A stretch of DNA of 64,000 nucleotides from Hyperoodon ampullatus (lineage: Eukaryota > Chordata > Mammalia > Artiodactyla > Ziphiidae): the NCBI GenBank assembly GCA_949752795.1, contig CATKHW010000421.1, positions 496,001-560,000 of the forward strand. Direction: 5' to 3'. The first letter of the stretch is position 1. Every line of letters starts with the position of its first letter. Position numbers and translations under genes: made by a program. Below, piece after piece: positions 1 to 13,405 of the stretch. The notes under the pieces were generated by a model. That model ran no database searches. It had not been told where the DNA came from and saw nothing but the letters and a program-made list of their open reading frames with translations.

Positions 1-1241
1 ACCAGTAGCAGCAAAATGGGTGGATTCAGGTACGATGATTCTAAGTGAAATAAGTCACACAGAAAAAGAAACTTATCATAAGATATCACTTATGAAGATC
101 CTATAAACATGGCTACACTTGAACTGAGTTAGGAAAGAGAACAGTGTCTCATATTTAGAAAACACTCTTATCCCTGCTTAAGGGGGAAGGAGAGGTGGGG
201 TGATGCATAAAACCAGAGTTTGATATAAGCACAGGTACCGTTCCAAAAACCAACTATGGAATAGACAAGACCTACACCTTCCTCAGTGAAAGGGACTCAA
301 AATCCCAATTTCCCGCAGAGGAATATATCTGACTAGTAAGAATCTTAAAACCTATGTATTGATATGTCTGTGTAAGGGAAACAAGTGTGTCTAGACAGGC
401 ATAAACATGGCAGCGAGAATCAGCTCAAACCCACTCTAAAAAGGAATTTCAAAAACAAAACAAAAAAACTGGGAAATTCTTTACAATTCCTTCAGGGTCT
501 CTGATGAAACCTGGAATGACCCTATCTACAACGACAGCTGGATGTGGCATAAGGAGGGACACTTGGGACAGAGACGATTGGTGAGATTGGGTGAGCAAAT
601 GCAGACCCTTTAAATCACAAATGCCTGGCACCCATTCCATGGGCCCCAACTCTCCTGGTTGAAGGGAATATTACTACAGCTATAACATGTACGGGAAACC
701 TAGAGAACGGACACACTGTGAATACGAAAGGTTTCTAAAACTCAACGAATAGTCCCTCTCCTGGTGCTCCAGTTTAACTTTTCATCTGCTTTACTATCAA
801 CCTCCCATCTTGGAGAGACAGCCCCTTTGTCCTCCTGGTTCACACAGGTTGCCAATTTGGCAGAGGATGAAAGGGAAGAGGGAGAACCAATGAGAGAGTA
901 GCTGTTAGGCATTTGGACGGGCACATATCACTGTAATTTCCCGGCAGGAAGAAGAATTAAACAAAATCTCAGACACCCACCGGGAACCAGTATAGGTCCT
1001 GAACCAAAATTTTGGACTTGCTGTCAGCTCACCAAAATCGAGTTGAAAAATGGAGCTCAGGGGCACAGCAATTCACAAACTGGCCGAGTAATAAAAGACA
1101 ACTATCGTCCAAAAATCTGTTGAGCGAAGGCAACGAGGCGGACTTGAAAGCAAGGCATAATAGCAGGAAACAGATTTCAAGAGGTACGTTGGAATCGCCT
1201 TTAAAGCACAGGAAGTGGGGCACAACTTCGACAATGATGCA
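1..1241 (+). repeat. Partial satellite unit at left edge
   Basis: This starts inside the ORF2 relic, then shows the L1 3' UTR, an A-rich tract ending at 468 and the non-L1 part to 1241. It carries variants ttgctgtcagc, aaaatcgagttg and gagcgaagg, shared with the non-L1 parts ending at 13405, 16881 and 29048. Confidence 0.92.
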
Positions 1242-2980
1242 CTTGGCCAAAAAGGGCGTATGCGTTTTCTCCTGAATATATTCAGGAGAAAACGCATACG
1301 CCCTTTTTGGCCAAGCAAGCAAGCGGGCAATGCAAATCTGCACTACAAAGAAGTATCACTTCCCACCGGTCAAAAGGGACATCCACAAAATGTGTAAAAA
1401 CCAGAAAGGCAAGACAGGCCCTGGAGAACAGGGAGCCTTGTTATGCTGATGGGCGGGATGTAAATTGCCAACTGCCTCTCTGGAGGAGTGCATTGTGTTC
1501 CCTAAAACAAGTAAACAACAGAGCTACAGAGCAAAGGGAACTTCCAGTCTAGGGAATATACCTTGGGAAAACTGAAAATCAATAAGACAGAGAGACCCCA
1601 AAATTTAGGGCTTCACTGCTTACAAGGACCTCAACTTGGATACACATTAAGTATCCCAGGAAATATAAAAATGGTTCAAAAAATTGTGGTACTTACATAC
1701 GATGGAATATCCCTCAACCATGAAATCAATGTCATAAGACCAGTAGCAGCAAAATGGGTGGATTCAGGTACGATGATTCTAAGTGAAATAAGTCACACAG
1801 AAAAAGAAACTTATCATAAGATATCACTTATGAAGATCCTATAAACATGGCGACACTTGAACTGAGATAGGAAAGAGAACAGTGTCTCATATTTAGAAAA
1901 CACTCTTATGCCTGCTTAAGGGGGAAGGAAAGGTGGGGTGATGCATAAAACCAGAGTTTGATATAAGCACAGGTACCGTTCCAAAAACCAACTATGGAAT
2001 AGACAAGACCTACACCTTCCTCAGTGAAAGGGACTTAAAACACCATATTTCCCGCAGAGGAATATATCTGACTAGTAAGAATATTAAAACCTATGTATTG
2101 ATATTTCTCCATAAGGGAAACAAGTGTGTCTAGACTGGCATAAACATGGCAGCGAGAATCAGCTCAAACGCACTATAAAAAGGAATTTCAAAAACAAAAC
2201 AAAAAAACTGGGAAATTCTTTACAATTCCTTCAGGGTATCTGATGAAACCTGGAATGACCCTATCTACAACGACAGCTGGATGTGGCATAAGGCTGGACA
2301 CTTGGGACTGAGAGAATTGGTGAGATTGGGTGAGCAAATGCAGACCCTTCAAATCACAAATGCCTGGCACCCGTTCCATGGGCCCCAACTCTCCAGGTTG
2401 AAGGGAATATTACTCCAGCTATAACATGTACGGGAAACCTAGAGAACAGACACACTGTGAATACGAAAGGTTTCTAAAACTCAACGAATAGTCCCTCTCC
2501 TGGTGCTCCGGTTTGACTTTCCATCTGCTTTACTATCAACCTCCCAAATCGGAGAGACCGCCCCTTTAACATCCTGCTTCACACACGTTGCCAATTTGGC
2601 AGAGGATGAAAGTGAAGAGGGAGAACCAATGAGAGAGTAGCTGTTAGGCATTTGGACGGGCACATATCACTGTAATTTCCCGGCAGGAAGAAGAATTAAC
2701 CAAAGTCTCAGCCACCCACCGGGAACCAGTATAGGTCCTGAACCAAAATTTTGGACTTGCAGTCAGCTCACCAAAAACGAGTTGAAAAATGGAGCTCAGG
2801 GGCACAGCAATTCACAAACTGGCCGAGTAATAAAGGACAACTATCGTCCAAAAATCTATTGAGGGAAGGCAACGAGGCGGACTTGAAAGCGAGGCAGAAT
2901 AGCAGGAAACAGATTTCAAGAGGTACGTTGGAATCGCCTTTAAAGCACAGGAAGAAGGGCACAACTTCGACAATGATGCC
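1242..2980 (+). repeat. Satellite unit 1 (1,739 bp)
   Basis: The palindrome (1242-1315) is perfect. The L1 part is about 1328-2207, with the ORF2 relic ending at the stop at 1844. The non-L1 part ends in gatgcc next to the following palindrome. It is a diverged relative of the units at 13406, 16882 and 29049. Confidence 0.93.
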
Positions 2981-4716
2981 CTTGGCCAAAAAGGGCGTAT
3001 GCGTTTTCTCCTGAATATATTCAGGAGAAAACGCATACGCCCTTTTTGGCCAAGCAAGCAAGCGGGCAATGCAAATCTGCACTACAAAGAAGTATCACTT
3101 CCCACCGGTCAAAAGGGACATCCACAAAATGTGTAAAAACCAGAAAGGCAAGGCAGGCCCTGGAGAACAGGGAGCCTTGTTATGCTGATGGGCGGGATGT
3201 AAATTGCCAACTGCCTCTCTGGAGGAGTGCATTGTGTTCCCTAAAACAAGTAAAGAACAGAGCTACAGAGCCAAGGGCACTTCCAGTCTAGGGAATATAC
3301 CTTGGGAAAACTGAAAATCAATAATACAGAGCCACCCCAAAATTAGGGCTGCACTGCTTACAAAGACCTCAACTTGGATACACCTTAAGTATCCCAGGAA
3401 ATATAAAAATGGTTCAAAAAATTGTGGTACTTATGTACGATGGAATATCCCTCAGCCATGAAATCAATGCCATAAGACCAGTAGCAGCAAAATGGGTGGA
3501 TTCAGGTACGATGATTCTAAGTGAAATAAGTCACACAGAAAAAGAAAATATCATAAGATATCACTTATGAAGATCCTGTAAACATGGCTACAATTGAACT
3601 GAGTTAGGAAATAGAACAGTGTCTCTCATTTAGAAAACACTCTTATGCCTGCTTATGGGGGAAGGAGAGGTGGGGTGATGCATACAACCAGAGTTTGATA
3701 TAAGCACACGTACCGTTCCAAAAACCAACTATGGAATAGACAAGACCTACACCTTCCTCAGTGAAAGGGACTCAAAACACCATATTTCCCGCAGAGGAAT
3801 ATATCTGACTAGTAAGAATCTTAAAACCTATGTATTGATATGTCTCCGTAAGGGAATCAAGTGTGTCTAGACTGGCATAAACATGGCAGCGAGAATCAGC
3901 TCAAACCCAGTATAAAAAGGAATTTCAAAAACACAACCAAAAAACTGGGAAATTCTTTACAATTCCTTCAGGGTCTCTGATGAAACCGGAATTACCCTAT
4001 GTACAACGACAGCTGGATGTGGCATAAGGCTGGACACTTGGGACTGAGACGATTGGTGAGATTGGGTGAGCAAATGCAGACCCTTTAAAGCACAAATGCT
4101 TGGCACCCATTCCATGAGTCCCAACTCTCCAGGTTGAAGGGAATATTACTACAGCTATAACATGTACGGGAAACCTAGAGAACGGACACACTGTGAATAC
4201 GAAAGGTTTCTAAAACTCAACGAATAGTCCCTGTCCTGGTGCTCCGGTTTGACTTTCCATCTGCTTTACTATCAACCTCCCAACTTGGAGAGACAGCCCC
4301 TTTAACCTCCTGGTTCGCACAGGTTGCCAATTTGGCAGAGGATGAAAGGGAAAAGGGAGAACCAATGAGAGAATAGCTGTTAGGCATTTGGACGGGCATA
4401 TATCACTCTAACTTCCCGGCAGGAAGAAGAATTAACCAAAGTCTCAGCCCCCCACCGGAAACCAGCATAGGTCCTGAACCAAAATTTTGGACTTGCGGTC
4501 AGCTCACCAAAAACGAGTTGAAAAAATGGAGCTCAGGGGCACAGCAATTCACAAACTGGCCGAGTAATAAAGGACAACTATCGTCAAAAATCTGTTGAGG
4601 GAAGGCAACGAGGCGGACTTGAAAGCAAGGCAGAATAGCAGGAAACAGATTTCAAGAGGTACGTTGGAATCGCCTTTAAAGCACAGGAAGAGGGGCACAA
4701 CTTCGACAATGATGCA
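2981..4716 (+). repeat. Satellite unit 2 (1,736 bp)
   Basis: The palindrome (2981-3054) is perfect. The L1 part is about 3067-3944. A one-base loss in aaaattaggg (near 3343) and a net two-base loss in aaagaaaatatc (near 3546) shorten it. The A tract reads acacaacc. It shares these traits with the units at 18621 and 30788. Confidence 0.93.
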
Positions 4717-6455
4717 CTTGGCCAAAAAGGTCGTATGCGTTTTCTCCTGAATATATTCAGGAGAAAATGCATACGCACATTTTGGCCAAGCAAGCAGGCG
4801 GGCAATGCAAATCTGCACTACAAAGAAGTATCACTTCCCACCAGTCAAAAGGGACATCCACAAAATATGTAAAAACCAGAAAGGCAAGACAGGCCCTGGA
4901 GAACAGGGAGCCTTGTTATGCTGATGGGCGGGATGTAAATTGCCAACTGCCTAACTGGAGGAGTACATTGTGTTCCCTAAAACAAGTAAAGAACAGAGCT
5001 ACAGAGCCAAGGGCACTTCCAGTCTAGGGAATATACTTTGGGGAAACTGAAAATCAATAAAACAGACCCACGCCAAAATTTAGGGCTGCACTGCTAACAA
5101 GGACCTCAACTTGGGTACACTTTAAATATCCCAGGAAATATAAAAATGGTTCAAAATATTGTGGTACCTACGTATGATGGAATATCCCTCAGCCATGACA
5201 TCAATGTCATAAGACCAGTAGCAGCAAAATCGGTGGATTCAGGTACGATCATTCTAAGTGAAATAAGTCACACAGAAAAAGAAACTTATCATAAGATATC
5301 ACTTATGAAGATCGTATAAACATGGCTACACTTGAACTGAGTTAGGAAAGAGAACAGTGTCTCATATTTAGAAAACACTCTTATGCCTGCTTAAGGGGGA
5401 AGGAGAGGTGGGGTGATGCATAAAACCAGAGTTTGATATAAGCACAGGTACCGTTCCAAAAACCAACTATGGAATAGACAAGACCTACACCTTCCTCAGT
5501 GAAAGGGACTCAAAACCCCATATTTCCCGCAGAGGAATATATCTGACTAGTAAGAATCTTAAAACTTATGTATTGATATGTCTCCGTAAGGGAATCAAGT
5601 GTGTCTAGACTGGCATAAACATGGCAGCGAGAATCAGCTCAAGCCCACTATAAAAAGGAATTTCAAAAACAAAACAAAAAAACTGGGAAATTCTTTACAA
5701 TTCGTTCAGGGTCCCTGATGAAACCTGGAACGACCCTATCTACAACGACAGCTGGATGTGGCATAAGGAGGGACACTTGGGACTGAGAGGATTGGTGAGA
5801 TTGGTTGAGCAAATGCAGACCCTTTAAATCACAAATGCCTGGCACCCATTCCATGGGCGCCAACTCTGCAGGTTGAAGGGAATATTACTCCAGCTATAAC
5901 ATGTACGGGAAACCTAGAGAACGGACACACTGTGAATACGAAAGGTTTCTAAAACTCAACGAATAGTCCCTCTCCTGGTGCTCCGGTTTGACTTTTCATC
6001 TGCTTTACTATCATCCTCCCATCTTGGAGAGACAGCCCCTTTGTCCTCCTGTTTCACACAGGTTGCCAATTTGGCAGAGGATGAAAGGGAAGAGGGAGAA
6101 CCAATGAGAGAGTAGCTGTTAGGCATTTGTACGGGCACATATCACTGTAATTTCCCGGCAGGAAGAAGAATTAACCAAAGTCTCAGCCACCCACCGGGAA
6201 CCAGTATAGGTCCTGAACCAAAATTTTGGACTTGCGGTCAGCTCACCAAAAACGAGTTGAAAAATGGAGCTCAGGGGCACAGCAATTCACAAACTGGCCG
6301 AGTAATAAAAGACAACTATCGTCCAAAAATCTGTTGAGGGAAGGCAACGAGGCGGACTTCAAAGCGAGGCAGAATAGCAGGAAACAGATTTCAAGAGGTA
6401 CATTGGAATCGCCTTTAAAGCACAGGAAGAGGGGCACAACTTCGACAATGATGCA
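4717..6455 (+). repeat. Satellite unit 3 (1,739 bp), degenerate palindrome
   Basis: The palindrome copy at 4717-4790 has four mismatched pairs: aaggtcgta on the left against tgcatacgcacatt on the right. The L1 part is about 4803-5682. It is related to the units at 20356 and 32523, which carry a fifth mismatch. Confidence 0.93.
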
Positions 6456-8191
6456 CTTGACCAAAAAGGGCGTATGCGTTTTCTCCTGAATATATTCAGG
6501 AGAAAACGCATACGCCCTTTTTGGCCAAGCAAGCAAGCGGGCAATGCAAATCTGCACTACAAAGAAGTATCACTTCCCACTGGTCAAAAGGGACATCCAC
6601 AAAATGTGTAAAAACCAGAAAGGCAAGACAGGCCCTGGAGAACAGGGAGCCTTGTTATGCTGATGGGCGGGATGTAAATTGCCAACTGCCTCTCTGGAGG
6701 AGTGCATTGTGTTCCCTAAAACAAGTAAACAACAGAGCTACAGAGCCAAGGGCACTTCCAGTCTAGGGAATATACCTTGGGAAAAGTGAAAATCAATAAG
6801 ACAGAGCCACCCCATAATTAGGGCTGCACTGCTTACAAAGACCTCAACTTGGATACACCTTAAGTATCCCAGGAAATATAAAAATGGTTCAAAAATTGTT
6901 GTACTTATGTACGATGGAATATCCCTCAGCCATGAAATCAATGTCATAAGACCAGTAGCAGCAAAATGGGTGGATTCAGGTACGATGATTCTAAGTGAAA
7001 TAAGTCACACAGAAAAAGAAACTTATCATAAGATATCACTTATGAAGATCCTGTAAACATGGCTACACTTGAACTGAGTTAGGAAAGAGAATAGTGTCTC
7101 ACATTTAGAAAACACTCTTATGCCTGCTTAAGGGGGAAGGAGAGGTGGGGTGATGCATAAAACCAGAGTTTGATATAAGCACAGGTACCGTTCCAAAAAC
7201 CAACTATGGATTAGACAAGACCTACACCTTCCTAAGTGAAAGGGACTTAAAAACCCATATTTCCCGTAGAGGAATATATCTGACTAGTAAGAATCTTAAA
7301 ACCTATGTATTGATATGTCTCCGTTAGGGAATCAAGTGTGTCTAGACTGGCATAAACATGGCAGTGAGAATCAGCTCAAACCCACTATAAAAAGGAATTT
7401 CAAAAACAAAATAAAAAAACTGGGAAATTCTTTACAATTCCTTCAGAGACTCTAATGAAACCTGGAATGACCCTATCTACAACGACAGCTGGATGTGGCA
7501 TAAGGAGGGAAACTTGAGACTGAGACGATTGGTGAGATTGGGTGAGCAAATGCAGACCCTTTAAAGCAATAATGGATGGCACCCATTTCATGGGTCCGAA
7601 CTCTCCAGGTTGAAGGGAATATTACTACAGCTATAACATGTACGGGAAAACAAGAGAACGGACACACTGTGAATACGAAAGGTTTCTAAAACTGAACGAA
7701 TAGTCCCTCTCCTGGTGCTCCAGTTTGACTTTCCATCTGCTTTACTATCAACCTCCCAACTTGGAGAGACAGCCCCTTTAAACTCCTGGTTCGCACAGGT
7801 TGCCAATTTGGCAGAGGATGAAAGGGAAGAGGGAGAACCAATGAGACAGAAGCTGTTAGGCATTTGGACGGGCACATATCACTCTAATTTCCCGGCAGGA
7901 AGAAGAATTAACCAAAGTCTCAGCCCCCCACCGGGAATCAGCATAGGTCCTGAACCAAAATGTTGGACTTGCGGTCAGCTCACCAAATCGAGTTGAAAAA
8001 TGGAGCTCAGGGGCACAGCAATTCACAAACTGGCCGAGTAATAAAGAACAACTATCGTCCAAAAATCTGTTGAGGGAAGGCAACGCGGCAGACTTGAAAG
8101 CGAGGCAGGATAGCAGGAAACAGATTTCAAGAGGTATGTTGGAATCGCCTTTAAAGCACAGGAAGAGGGGCACAACTTCGACAATGATGCA
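6456..8191 (+). repeat. Satellite unit 4 (1,736 bp)
   Basis: The palindrome (6456-6529) has one mismatch, cttgacc on the left. The L1 part is about 6542-7419, with a short cataattaggg near 6812 and an A tract reading aaaataaaaaaac. One base is missing in accaaatcgag near 7982. Confidence 0.93.
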
Positions 8192-9930
8192 CTTGGCCAA
8201 AAAGGGCGTATGCGTTTTCTCCTGAATATATTCAGGAGAAAACGCATACGCCCTTTTTGGCCAAGCAAGCAAGCGGGCAATGCAAATCTGCACTACAAAG
8301 AAGTATCACCTCCCACCGGTCAAAAGGGACATCCACAAAATGTGTAAAAACCAGAAAGGCAAGACAGGCCCTGGAGAACAGGGAGCCTTGTTATGCTGAT
8401 GGGTGGGATGTAAATTGCCAACTGCCTCTCTGGAGGAGTACATTGTGTTCCCTAAAACAAGTAAAGAACAGAGCTACAGAGCCAAGGGCACTTCCAGTCT
8501 AGGGAATATACTTTGGGAAAACTGAAAATCAATAAGACAGAGCCACCCCAAAATTTAGGGCTGCACTGCTTATAAGGACCTCAACTTGGGTACACCTTAA
8601 ATATCCCAGGAAATATAAAAATGGTTCAAAAAATTGTGGTACTTACGTACGATGGAATATCCCTCAGCCATGAAATCAATGTCATAAGACCAGTAGCAGC
8701 AAAATGGGTGGATTCAGGTACGATGATTCTAAGTGAAATATGTCACACAGAAAAAGAAACTTATCATAAGATATCACTTATGAAGATCCTGTAAACATGG
8801 CTACAATTCAACTGAGTTAGGAAATAGAACAGTGTCTCTCATTTAGAAAACACTCTTATGCCTGCTTATGGGGGAAGGAGAGGTGGGCTGATGCATACAA
8901 CCAGAGTTTGATATAAGCACACGTACCGTTCCAAAAACCAACTATGGAATAGACAAGACCTACACCTTCCTCAGTGAAAGGGACTCAAAACACCATATTT
9001 CCCGCAGAGGAATATATCTGACTAGTAAGAATCTTAAAACCTATGTATTGATATGTCTCCGTAAGGGAATCAAGTGTGTCTAGACTGGCATAAACATGGC
9101 AGCGAGAATCAGCTCAAACCCACTATAAAAAGGAATTTCAAAAACAAAACCAAAAAACTGGGAAATTCTTTACAATTCCTTCAGGGTCTCTGATGAAACC
9201 TGGAATGACCCTATCTACAATGACAGCTGGATGTGGCATAAGGAGGGACAGTTGGGACTGAGACGATTGGTGAGATTGGGTGAGCAAATGCAGACCCTTT
9301 AAATCACAAATGCCTGGCACCCATTCCATGGGCCCCAACTCTCCAGGTTGAAGGGAATATTACTACAGCTATAACATGTACGGGAAACCTAGAGAACGGG
9401 CACACTCTGAATACGAAAGGTTTCTAAAACTCAACGAATAGTCCCTCTCCTGGTGCTCCGGTTTGACTTTCCATCTGCTTTACCATCAACCAACCAACTT
9501 GGAGAGACAGCCCATTTAAACTCCTGGTTCACACAGGTTGCCAATTTGGCAGAGGATGAAAGGGAAGAGGGAGAACCAATGAGAGAGTAGCTGGTAGGCA
9601 TTTGGACGGGCAAATATCACTGTAATTTCCCGGCAGGAAGAAGAATTAACCAAAGTCTCAGCCACCCACCGGGAACCAGTATAGGTCCTGAACCAAAATT
9701 TTGGACTTGCGGTCAGCTCACCAAAAACAAGTTGAAAAATGGAGCTCAGGGGCACAGCAATTCACAAACTGGCCGAGTAATAAAGGACAACTATCGTCCA
9801 AAAATCTGTTGAGGGAAGGCAACGAGGCGGACTTGAATGCGAGGCTTAATAGCAGGAAACAGATTTCAAGAGGTACGATGGAATTGCATTTAAAGCACAG
9901 GAAGAGGGGCACAACTTCGACAATGATGCA
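8192..9930 (+). repeat. Satellite unit 5 (1,739 bp)
   Basis: The palindrome (8192-8265) is perfect and the L1 part is about 8278-9157. The non-L1 part has cccatttaaactcc and ctggtaggc, shared with the next unit but not with others. This suggests a local neighbour duplication. Confidence 0.93.
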
Positions 9931-11668
9931 CTTGGCCAAAAAGGGCGTATGCGTTTTCTCCTGAATATATTCAGGAGAAAACGCATACGCCCTTTTTGGC
10001 CAAGCAAGCAAGCGGGCAATGCAAATCTGCACTACAAAGAAGTATCACTTCCCACAGGTCAAAAGGGACATCCACAAAATGTGTAAAAACCAGAAAGGCA
10101 AGACAGGCCCTGGAGAACAGGGAGCCTTGTTATGCTGATGGGCGGGATGTAAATTGCCAACTGCCTCTCTGGAGGAATGCATTGTGTTCCCTAAAAGAAG
10201 TAAAGAACAGAGCTACAGAGCCAAGGGCACTTCCAGTCTAGGGAATATACCTTGGGAAATCTGAAAATCAATAATACAGAGCCACCCCAAAATAAGGGCT
10301 GCACTGCTTACAAAGACCTCAACTTGGATACACCTTAAGTATCCCAGGAAATATAAAAATGGTTCAAAAAATTGTGGTACTTACGTACGATGGAATATCC
10401 CTCAGCCATGAAATCAATGTCATAAGACCAGTAGCAGCAAAATGGGTGGATTCAGGTACGATGATTCTAAGTGAAATAAGTCACACAGAAAAAGAAACTT
10501 ATCATAAGATATCACTTATGATGATCCTGTAAACATGGCTACACTTGAACTGAGTTAGGAAAGAGAGAAGTGTCTCACAATTATAAAACACTCTTATGCC
10601 TGCTTAAGGGGGAAGGAGAGGTGGGGTGATGCATAAAACCAGAGTTTGATATAAGCACAGGTACCGTTCCAAAAACCAACTATGGAATAGACAAGACCTA
10701 CACCTTCCTCAGTGAAAGGGACTCAAAACCCCATATTTCCCGCAGAGGAATATATCTGACTAGTAAGAATCTTAAAACCTATGTATTGATATGTCTCCAT
10801 AAGGGAATCAAGTGTGTCTAGACTGGCATAAACATGGCAGCGAGAATCAGCTCAAGCCCACTATAAAAAGGAATTTCAAAAACAAAACAAAAAAACTGGG
10901 AAATTCTTTACAATTCCTTCAGGGTCCCTGATGAAACCTGGAATGACTCTATCTACAACGACAGCTGGATGTGGCATAAGGAGGGACACTTGGGACTGAG
11001 AGGATTGGTGAGATTGGGTTTGCAAATGCAGACCCTTTAAATCACAAATGCCTGGCACCCATTCCATGGGCCCCAACTCTCCAGGTTGAAGGGAATATTA
11101 CTCCAGCTATAACATGTACGGGAAACCTAGAGAACGGGCACACTGTGAACACGAAAGGTTTCTAAAACTCAACGAATAGTCCCTCTCCTGGTGCTCCGGT
11201 TTGACTTTCCATCTGCTTTACTATCAACCAACCAACGTGGAGAGACAGCCCATTTAACCTCCTGGTTCACACAGGATGCCAATTTGGCAGAGGATGAAAG
11301 GGAAGAGGGAGAACCAATGAGAGAGTAGCTGGTAGTCATTTGGACGGGCACATATCACTGTAATTTCCCTGCAGGAAGAAGAATTAACCAAAGTCTCAGC
11401 CACCCACCGGGAACCAGTATAGGTCCTGAACCAAAATTTTGGACTTGAGGTCAGCTCACCAAAAACGAGTTGAAAAATGGAGCTCAGGGGCACAGCAATT
11501 CACAAACTGGCCGAGTAATAAAGGACAACTATCGTCCCAAAATCAGTTGAGGGAAGGCAATTAGGCGGACTTGAATGCGAGGCTTAATAGCAGGAAACAG
11601 ATTTCAAGAGGTACGATGGAATTGCGTTTAAAGCACAGGAAGAGGGGCACAACTTCAAAAATGATGCC
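9931..11668 (+). repeat. Satellite unit 6 (1,738 bp)
   Basis: The palindrome (9931-10004) is perfect. The L1 part is about 10017-10895, with a shortened aaaataaggg near 10290. Its non-L1 part shares catttaacc, ctggtagtc and ttgaatgcgagg variants with unit 5, and has gcaattaggcgg as a private change. Confidence 0.93.
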
Positions 11669-13405
11669 CTTGTCCAAAAAGGGCGTATGCGTTTTCTCCT
11701 GAATATATTCAGGAGAAAACGCATACGCCCTTTTTGGCCAAGCAAGCAAGCGGGCAATGCAAATCTGCACTACAAAGAAGTATCACTTCCCACAGGTCAA
11801 AAGGGACATCCACAAAATGTGTAAAAACCAGAAAGGCAAGACAGGCCCTGGAGAACAGGGAGCCTTGTTATGCTGATGGGCGGGATGTAAATTGCCAACT
11901 ACCTCTCTGGAGGAATGCATTGTGTTCCCTAAAAGAAGTAAAGAACAGAGCTACAGAGCCAAGGCCACTTCCAGTCTAGGGAATATACCTTGGGAAATCT
12001 GAAAATCAATAATACAGAGCCACCCCAAAATAAGGGCTGCACTGCTTACAAAGACCTCAACTTGGATACACCTTAAGTATCCCAGGAAATATAAAAATGG
12101 TTCAAAAAATTGTGGTACTTACGTACGATGGAATATCCCTCAGCCATGAAATCAATGTCATAAGACCAGTAGCAGCAAAATGGGTGGATTCAGGTACGAT
12201 GATTCTAAGTGAAATAAGTCACACAGAAAAAGAAACTTATCATAAGATATCACTTATGAAGATCCTATAAACATGGCTACACTTGAACTGAGTTAGGAAA
12301 GAGAACAGTGTCTCATATTTAGAAAACACTCTTATCCCTGCTTAAGGGGGAAGGAGAGGTGGGGTGATGCATAAAACCAGAGTTTGATATAAGCACAGGT
12401 ACCGTTCCAAAAACCAACTATGGAATAGACAAGACCTACACCTTCCTCAGTGAAAGGGACTCAAAATCCCAATTTCCCGCAGAGGAATATATCTGACTAG
12501 TAAGAATCTTAAAACCTATGTATTGATATGTCTGTGTAAGGGAAACAAGTGTGTCTAGACAGGCATAAACATGGCAGCGAGAATCAGCTCAAACCCACTC
12601 TAAAAAGGAATTTCAAAAACAAAACAAAAAAACTGGGAAATTCTTTACAATTCCTTCAGGGACTCTGATGAAACCTGGAATGACCCTATCTACAACGACA
12701 GCTGGATGTGGCATAAGGAGGGACACTTGGGACAGAGACGATTGGTGAGATTGGGTGAGCAAATGCAGACCCTTTAAATCACAAATGCCTGGCACCCATT
12801 CCATGGGCCCCAACTCTCCTGGTTGAAGGGAATATTACTACAGCTATAACATGTACGGGAAAACTAGAGAACGGACACACTGTGAATACGAAAGGTTTCT
12901 AAAACTCAACGAATAGTCCCTCTCCTGGTGCTCCGGTTTAACTTTTCATCTGCTTTACTATCAACCTCCCATCTTGGAGAGACAGCCCCTTTGTCCTCCT
13001 GGTTCACACAGGTTGCCAATTTGGCAGAGGATGAAAGGGAAGAGGGAGAACCAATGAGAGAGTAGCTGTTAGGCATTTGGACGGGCACATATCACTGTAA
13101 TTTCCCGGCAGGAAGAAGAATTAAACAAAGTCTCAGACACCCACCGGGAACCAGTATAGGTCCTGAACCAAAATTTTGGACTTGCTGTCAGCTCACCAAA
13201 ATCGAGTTGAAAAATGGAGCTCACGGGCACAGCAATTCACAAACTGGCCGAATAATAAAAGACAACTATCGTCCAAAAATCTGTTGAGCGAAGGCAACGA
13301 GGCGGACTTGAAAGCAAGGCATAATAGCAGGAAACAGATTTCAAGAGGTACGTTGGAATCGCCTTTAAAGCACAGGAAGTGGGGCACAACTTCGACAATG
13401 ATGCA
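11669..13405 (+). repeat. Satellite unit 7 (1,737 bp)
   Basis: The palindrome (11669-11742) has one mismatch, cttgtcc on the left. The L1 part is about 11755-12632. It is the first unit of the 3,476-bp duplicated pair; its partner is the unit at 15145. Confidence 0.93.
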
